DNA of 9,904 nucleotides, taken from the NCBI GenBank assembly GCA_012965455.1, contig DTSG01000352.1:1-9904 (forward strand). The letters are read 5' to 3'. Positions 6,931 through 9,904 of this stretch are shown here, piece after piece. The translations under genes were made by a program, and so were the position numbers. The notes under the pieces are model-generated. The model saw only the letters and a program-made list of their open reading frames with translations. It was not told the origin of the DNA and made no database searches. The first letter of the stretch is position 1. Every line of letters starts with the position of its first letter. The DNA comes from Planctomycetaceae bacterium (GTDB taxonomy: Bacteria > Planctomycetota > Planctomycetia > Pirellulales > Pirellulaceae).

Positions 6931-8283
6931 CTATTTGATTGGCTCTCGCCAAATTGGACGTTTTTCGCTGATAAGTTTCTGATGGTAGCTATCCGCCTGG
7001 CGTGTCATCGAAGTGACTAATTGAGGCAGAGTTTCAGCGAGGTTGTGCTCCTCCGACACGTCTTTGCTGAGATCGTAAAGTTGGACTGGTTTTTTGAAAT
7101 GTAATTTATAGTGGCCAATGCGAACCGCTTCTACTTGCATTTTTCGATAGTAATAATAACCTTCGATCGCATGTGGTGATTTTGCGTCAACGTTTTGAAA
7201 CAAACCGGTAATCTCACGACCGTCGATCGGACGGTCTGCGGGAAGCTCCACTCCAACGATTTTCGCAATCGTCGGTAGAATATCAATCGTCGCGGCTACT
7301 TCGTGACAGGTTTTATTCTCAACGATCCCTGCCGGCCAGCGCATCACACACGGCACTCGCATCCCTCCTTCATACGTCGTCGCTTTACCCGCACGCAACG
7401 GTAGTGCGCTACCGCCGTGGTGTTTTTTTGATAACCAAGGGCCATTGTCACTGGTGTAGATCAGCAAAGTATTATCAGCCACCCCTAAATCTTCAAGCGT
7501 TTTCATAATGCGACCAACGGAATGATCGATGTGTTCAATCGTTAAGCGATAGGCTTCTTTGGGATCCGGGTCGTAACGGTCATCCCCCACAAACAAGGGC
7601 ACGTGGGGCATGGCATGGCAGAAATGCAAGTAAAAAGGTTTTGCGTGATTCGCGTTAATGAATTTAACCGCCTCGTCTGTATAACGGTCCGTGAGGGTTA
7701 CTTGATTAACGGGTTTCTCAACGATCTTTTCATTTCGATATATTTCATTGTCGTAGATATCAAACTTTTTCAGGCGCCATATTTTATCAAGGGAATCAGC
7801 GTCGTTACCCCAATCCTTTTGTCGCGCCATATCATTACTGTAAGGAAGGCCAAAATACGAATCGAACCCTTGTGCGGTCGGTAAAGTTTGCGGTTTGTCG
7901 CCGATGTGCCATTTTCCGATCATGCAAGTTGCGTAGTCTTTTTGTTTAAGAACATCGGCAATCGTAATTTCATCTGGATGAAGTCCGACTTTTGAACGAG
8001 GTCCTAGCACCGGCGGCATACCAATACGTGCTTGATAGGATCCTGTGAGTAAAGAAGCACGCGACGCACTGCAGACACAATAACCCGAATAAAAATCAGT
8101 AAAACGAATGCCTTGCTTGGCTAACCCATCAATATTGGGAGTCTTGATGTGGGGCGATCCAAAACACCCCAAATCTTGATAACCCTGGTCGTCCGCAAAG
8201 ATGATAACGACATTGGGCATCCCAGCCTGTGCTGTAACGGCGAACGAAATCAACACTGCCAAACACAAAGGAATTACTCTCAT
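6931..8283 (-). CDS. Secreted formylglycine-dependent sulfatase (second copy, CSASR type)
   Basis: This is a 450-residue type I sulfatase from ATG 8283. Residues 1-20 are a signal peptide (MRVIPLCLAVLISFAVTAQA). The landmarks are metal-binding DD at 31-32 (FADDQGYQD); the signature CSASRASLLTG with Cys71 as the formylglycine precursor and Arg75; GKWHIG at 123-128; His227 in HAMPHVPL; SDNG at 278-281; and Lys300 with EGGMRVP at 305-311. The second position after the cysteine is Ala instead of the commoner Pro, an accepted variant of the C-x-[PA]-x-R signature. A second cysteine (Cys69) sits two residues before Cys71. ATG 8283 is preferred because GGAG lies 7 bases upstream and the signal peptide starts there; an upstream in-frame TTG at 8328 would add 15 residues before it. 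Apart from the family motifs it is only distantly similar to the sulfatase at 119-1639, so the two probably have different substrates, which cannot be told from sequence. Confidence 0.95.
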   Translation of the reverse strand: MRVIPLCLAVLISFAVTAQAGMPNVVIIFADDQGYQDLGCFGSPHIKTPNIDGLAKQGIRFTDFYSGYCVCSASRASLLTGSYQARIGMPPVLGPRSKVGLHPDEITIADVLKQKDYATCMIGKWHIGDKPQTLPTAQGFDSYFGLPYSNDMARQKDWGNDADSLDKIWRLKKFDIYDNEIYRNEKIVEKPVNQVTLTDRYTDEAVKFINANHAKPFYLHFCHAMPHVPLFVGDDRYDPDPKEAYRLTIEHIDHSVGRIMKTLEDLGVADNTLLIYTSDNGPWLSKKHHGGSALPLRAGKATTYEGGMRVPCVMRWPAGIVENKTCHEVAATIDILPTIAKIVGVELPADRPIDGREITGLFQNVDAKSPHAIEGYYYYRKMQVEAVRIGHYKLHFKKPVQLYDLSKDVSEEHNLAETLPQLVTSMTRQADSYHQKLISEKRPIWREPIK

Positions 8284-8284
8284 T

Positions 8285-8476
8285 TCAATTCTCCAAAAAA
8301 AGATTAACGTGGAACTGATCGGCAACAACGACCATTTTCATAACCGCTGCCACTACGTTACCGCAGTGGAACTCAAGGCAATACGTTTTCAGAAATGGTG
8401 CTACGGTCGAATGAAACTGTTGATCAAATCCGTCTTGCGAAACAACTACCGCCATGTTACCAAAACAACAGAACAC
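8285..8476 (-). pseudogene. Probable remnant of a planctomycete cytochrome c (PSCyt) N-terminus
   Basis: On the minus strand this frame reads MAVVVSQDGFDQQF followed by HSTVAPFLKTYCLEFHCGN. It closely resembles the start of planctomycete cytochrome proteins (PSCyt domain, usually followed by DUF1587/DUF1592-type modules), whose pattern is roughly F..TV.PFL..YC..CHG. The heme motif is damaged: where CLECHG would be expected the sequence gives CLEFHC (codons 8363-8380). A single base change each would turn TGC to TTC and GGC to TGC. After this point the similarity stops and the frame ends at TGA 8285-8287, one base before the sulfatase ATG. There is no good start or ribosome binding site; a GTG at 8476 and an ATG at 8455 are in frame. 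Full-length relatives are many hundreds of residues long, so most of the gene is gone. Alternatives are a chance frame or a short leader peptide translated into the sulfatase. Confidence 0.4.
8288..8300 (-). promoter_or_regulatory. Ribosome binding site of sulfatase 2
   Basis: On the minus strand TTTTTTTGGAG precedes the ATG at 8283, with the GGAG core at 8291-8294 and a 7-base spacer. It is one of the clearest Shine-Dalgarno sites in the window and decides the start of the sulfatase in favour of 8283. It lies inside the last codons of the degraded cytochrome frame. Confidence 0.7.
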
Positions 8477-8534
8477 GACATAACAGGATAACTGTGTGCT
8501 CGCTATCTACGATCCCTTACCAACAAAACAACCG

Positions 8535-8540
8535 ATTATA
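8535..8540 (-). promoter_or_regulatory. Possible -10 element upstream of sulfatase 2
   Basis: On the minus strand an exact TATAAT occurs here in an A/T-rich setting, about 250 bases upstream of the sulfatase ATG and before the cytochrome remnant. TTGACA is also present just upstream, but only 8 bases away, too close for a normal -35/-10 pair. The hexamer at the proper 17-base distance is a poor match. It may drive the sulfatase, or may be the old promoter of the lost cytochrome gene. Confidence 0.25.
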
Positions 8541-8558
8541 TTTTTTGCTGTCAAATTG

Positions 8559-8572
8559 GTTCTCGCAAGAAC
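8559..8572. terminator. Short perfect hairpin downstream of the PhoD gene
   Basis: GTTCT (8559-8563) and AGAAC (8568-8572) form a 5-base-pair stem with a 4-base loop, about 40 bases after the PhoD stop codon. There is no T-run behind it in the minus-strand direction, so it is at best a weak terminator or an RNA end-protecting hairpin. Confidence 0.2.
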
Positions 8573-8610
8573 AAGTTTAATTTTATCGCTCGTTACAATA
8601 CCTCAATGTA

Positions 8611-9904
8611 TCACGCCAACTGAGCGCCTGGGCGACCTTGTTGGATTACGTACGAGGCTGGCGTCAGTATCGGTGAACCCAATTTATCCACAAATGGTGT
8701 TGCGCGAAAATGGCTGGTCCACGTCTCCGCTGTTAAATCGCAAGACACGTAACCGCGGTTTGAATTGTACCACTTAACGAAGTCATTCTGTTCGGCGGCC
8801 CGCACATACTCGGCTATATGGTTGCCGCCATTACCCCCAGACGTCATCGCCGTACCTACAAACTCGGTACCGACCAGTGGAGATTTAGGGTCTTGGAAAT
8901 CTAATTGCAGATCATTGACCCAGTTCACGTGGATATCGCCGGTAAGCACTACAGGATTACGTATTTTTCGCTCGTGAAAGAATCTCAACAGCCGACGCCG
9001 ACTAACCTCATAGCCCGGCCATTGATCCATACTGTAACGACGGTCTTCTCCCTCACCTCGGTTCAATGGCGCCATCATCACTTGCTGCGCTAAAACATTC
9101 CAAGTTGAAGTAGACTTTAATAGATTGGACATCAGCCAATGTTCTTGAGGATCACCGAGCATCGTCCCTTGCGGATCAAATACTTTCCCTGTCATCGGCT
9201 TGGTCCGATCACCATTAGGCTGGTCCGTGCGGTACTGCCGAGTATCAAGCACCTGGAAATTTGCTAGTTGACCGTACTGGCACCGTCGATACAACGTCAT
9301 GTGCGGACCCTGCGGAAAAGAGCGTCGCCGCAATGGCATGAATTCGTAATACGCTTGATAGGCATTCATGCGGCGCGCCAAAAACTCTTCGGGAGATATC
9401 CCGTCTTGCTCCGACACCAGGTTGGCATAGTTATTGTCAAATTCGTGGTCATCCCATGTCACCAACCAGGGGAATATTCGATGGGTTTCCTGCAGAGATG
9501 TATCAAGACGGTACTGAGTGTACCTCATTCGATAATCCGCCAAACTGTGAATCTCAGAACCGATGTGCTTTCGTACTCGATTATCCCTTCCCCCACCTTC
9601 GTAAATGTAGTCGCCAAGGTGAACGACCAAATCCAAATCTTCCTTTTGCATATGCGGGTAGCCATTAAAATACCCGCTCTCATAGTGCTGACACGATGTA
9701 AAGGCGAAGCGAACGCGGTCCGGCATGGCGTCGCGTGCTGGGGCCGTACGCGTGCGCCCGACGGGGCTCGTTTCATTGCCCACATGAAAGCGATAAAAAT
9801 ACCAGCTGTGGGGTTTGAGTTTATCGACTTCAACATGCACTGAGTGCCCTAGTTGGGGCATGGCGAGTGCGGTGCCGCTGCGGACCACGCTTGTAAAGCC
9901 CTCG
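8611..9904 (-). CDS. phoD: PhoD-family alkaline phosphatase/phosphodiesterase, N-terminus outside window
   Basis: The frame is open through the right edge, so the true start and any signal peptide (often twin-arginine in this family) are missing; 430 residues are visible. PhoD enzymes are secreted, calcium/iron-dependent phosphomono- and diesterases that release phosphate from organic phosphorus. Counting from the GTG at 9888 as residue 1: residues 1-50 are the end of the N-terminal beta-sandwich (HSVHVEVDKLKPHSWYFYRF, VGRTRTAP). The metallophosphatase core then shows FTSCQ at 63-67 (Cys66), HLGDYIYE at 90-97, TWDDHEFDNNYA at 144-155, LAQQVMMAPL at 266-275 and LTGDIHVNW at 315-323. Cys66, the Asp and His residues of these blocks, and GDIH are the expected metal and active-site ligands. 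The visible C-terminus is complete, ending at TGA 8611-8613. Full-length members are usually about 500-550 residues, so roughly 100 are probably missing. Phosphate-regulated expression is common, but its promoter is not in view. Confidence 0.92.
   Translation of the reverse strand, partial: EGFTSVVRSGTALAMPQLGHSVHVEVDKLKPHSWYFYRFHVGNETSPVGRTRTAPARDAMPDRVRFAFTSCQHYESGYFNGYPHMQKEDLDLVVHLGDYIYEGGGRDNRVRKHIGSEIHSLADYRMRYTQYRLDTSLQETHRIFPWLVTWDDHEFDNNYANLVSEQDGISPEEFLARRMNAYQAYYEFMPLRRRSFPQGPHMTLYRRCQYGQLANFQVLDTRQYRTDQPNGDRTKPMTGKVFDPQGTMLGDPQEHWLMSNLLKSTSTWNVLAQQVMMAPLNRGEGEDRRYSMDQWPGYEVSRRRLLRFFHERKIRNPVVLTGDIHVNWVNDLQLDFQDPKSPLVGTEFVGTAMTSGGNGGNHIAEYVRAAEQNDFVKWYNSNRGYVSCDLTAETWTSHFRATPFVDKLGSPILTPASYVIQQGRPGAQLA

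Noticed and set aside
8284..8328. Longer sulfatase 2 start at TTG 8328
   Set aside because: ATG 8283 has a strong GGAG ribosome binding site and begins the signal peptide; the extra 15 residues would precede it.
9268..9843. 191-codon plus-strand open frame inside the PhoD gene
   Set aside because: It lies opposite the conserved PhoD motifs (LGDYIYE, WDDHE) and has no family features.
1..9904. CRISPR arrays, tRNA genes, insertion sequences, integrase or phage genes
   Set aside because: No regularly spaced direct repeats, cloverleaf sequences, transposase motifs or terminal inverted repeats were seen on reading both strands.

Overview
The window looks like a piece of a planctomycete chromosome (Pirellulaceae-like). 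The evidence is the gene content: two secreted formylglycine sulfatases, a very large secreted ThuA / F5-8 type C / beta-propeller / HEAT / cytochrome c fusion of the type almost confined to the Planctomycetes-Verrucomicrobia group, an exported tandem NIPSNAP protein and a PhoD-type phosphatase. No tRNA, rRNA, CRISPR array, insertion sequence or phage gene was seen. The assignment rests on protein families recognised by eye, not on a database search.

Layout. Positions 1-118 are a window edge with no gene that can be called. A plus-strand sulfatase (119-1639) converges on the giant minus-strand fusion gene (1649-5500), with only 9 bases between the stop codons. Upstream of the fusion gene is a roughly 630-base stretch. 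It holds one small minus-strand gene for a 58-residue protein with a CxxC pair and a helical, charged C-terminal part (5664-5840), and otherwise only possible regulatory sequence. A plus-strand exported NIPSNAP tandem-repeat gene (6131-6871) converges on a second, minus-strand sulfatase (6931-8283). Between that sulfatase and the next gene, 8285-8476 (minus) encodes what looks like the decayed N-terminus of a planctomycete cytochrome c protein with a damaged heme motif. The right end is a minus-strand PhoD-family alkaline phosphatase whose N-terminus lies outside the window.

How the genes may work together. All five large products are, or are likely to be, exported. Planctomycetes use large sets of sulfatases to desulfate algal or animal polysaccharides, and ThuA and heme-propeller proteins commonly sit beside them and are suspected of oxidising sugars. 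PhoD releases phosphate from phosphodiesters. The shared theme is therefore extracytoplasmic breakdown of sulfated or phosphorylated organic matter. However, the genes alternate in strand and do not form one operon, so a joint pathway is inferred from proximity only. The most notable items are the five-module fusion protein, the eroded cytochrome leader directly in front of sulfatase 2, the tandem NIPSNAP repeat and the small CxxC protein.
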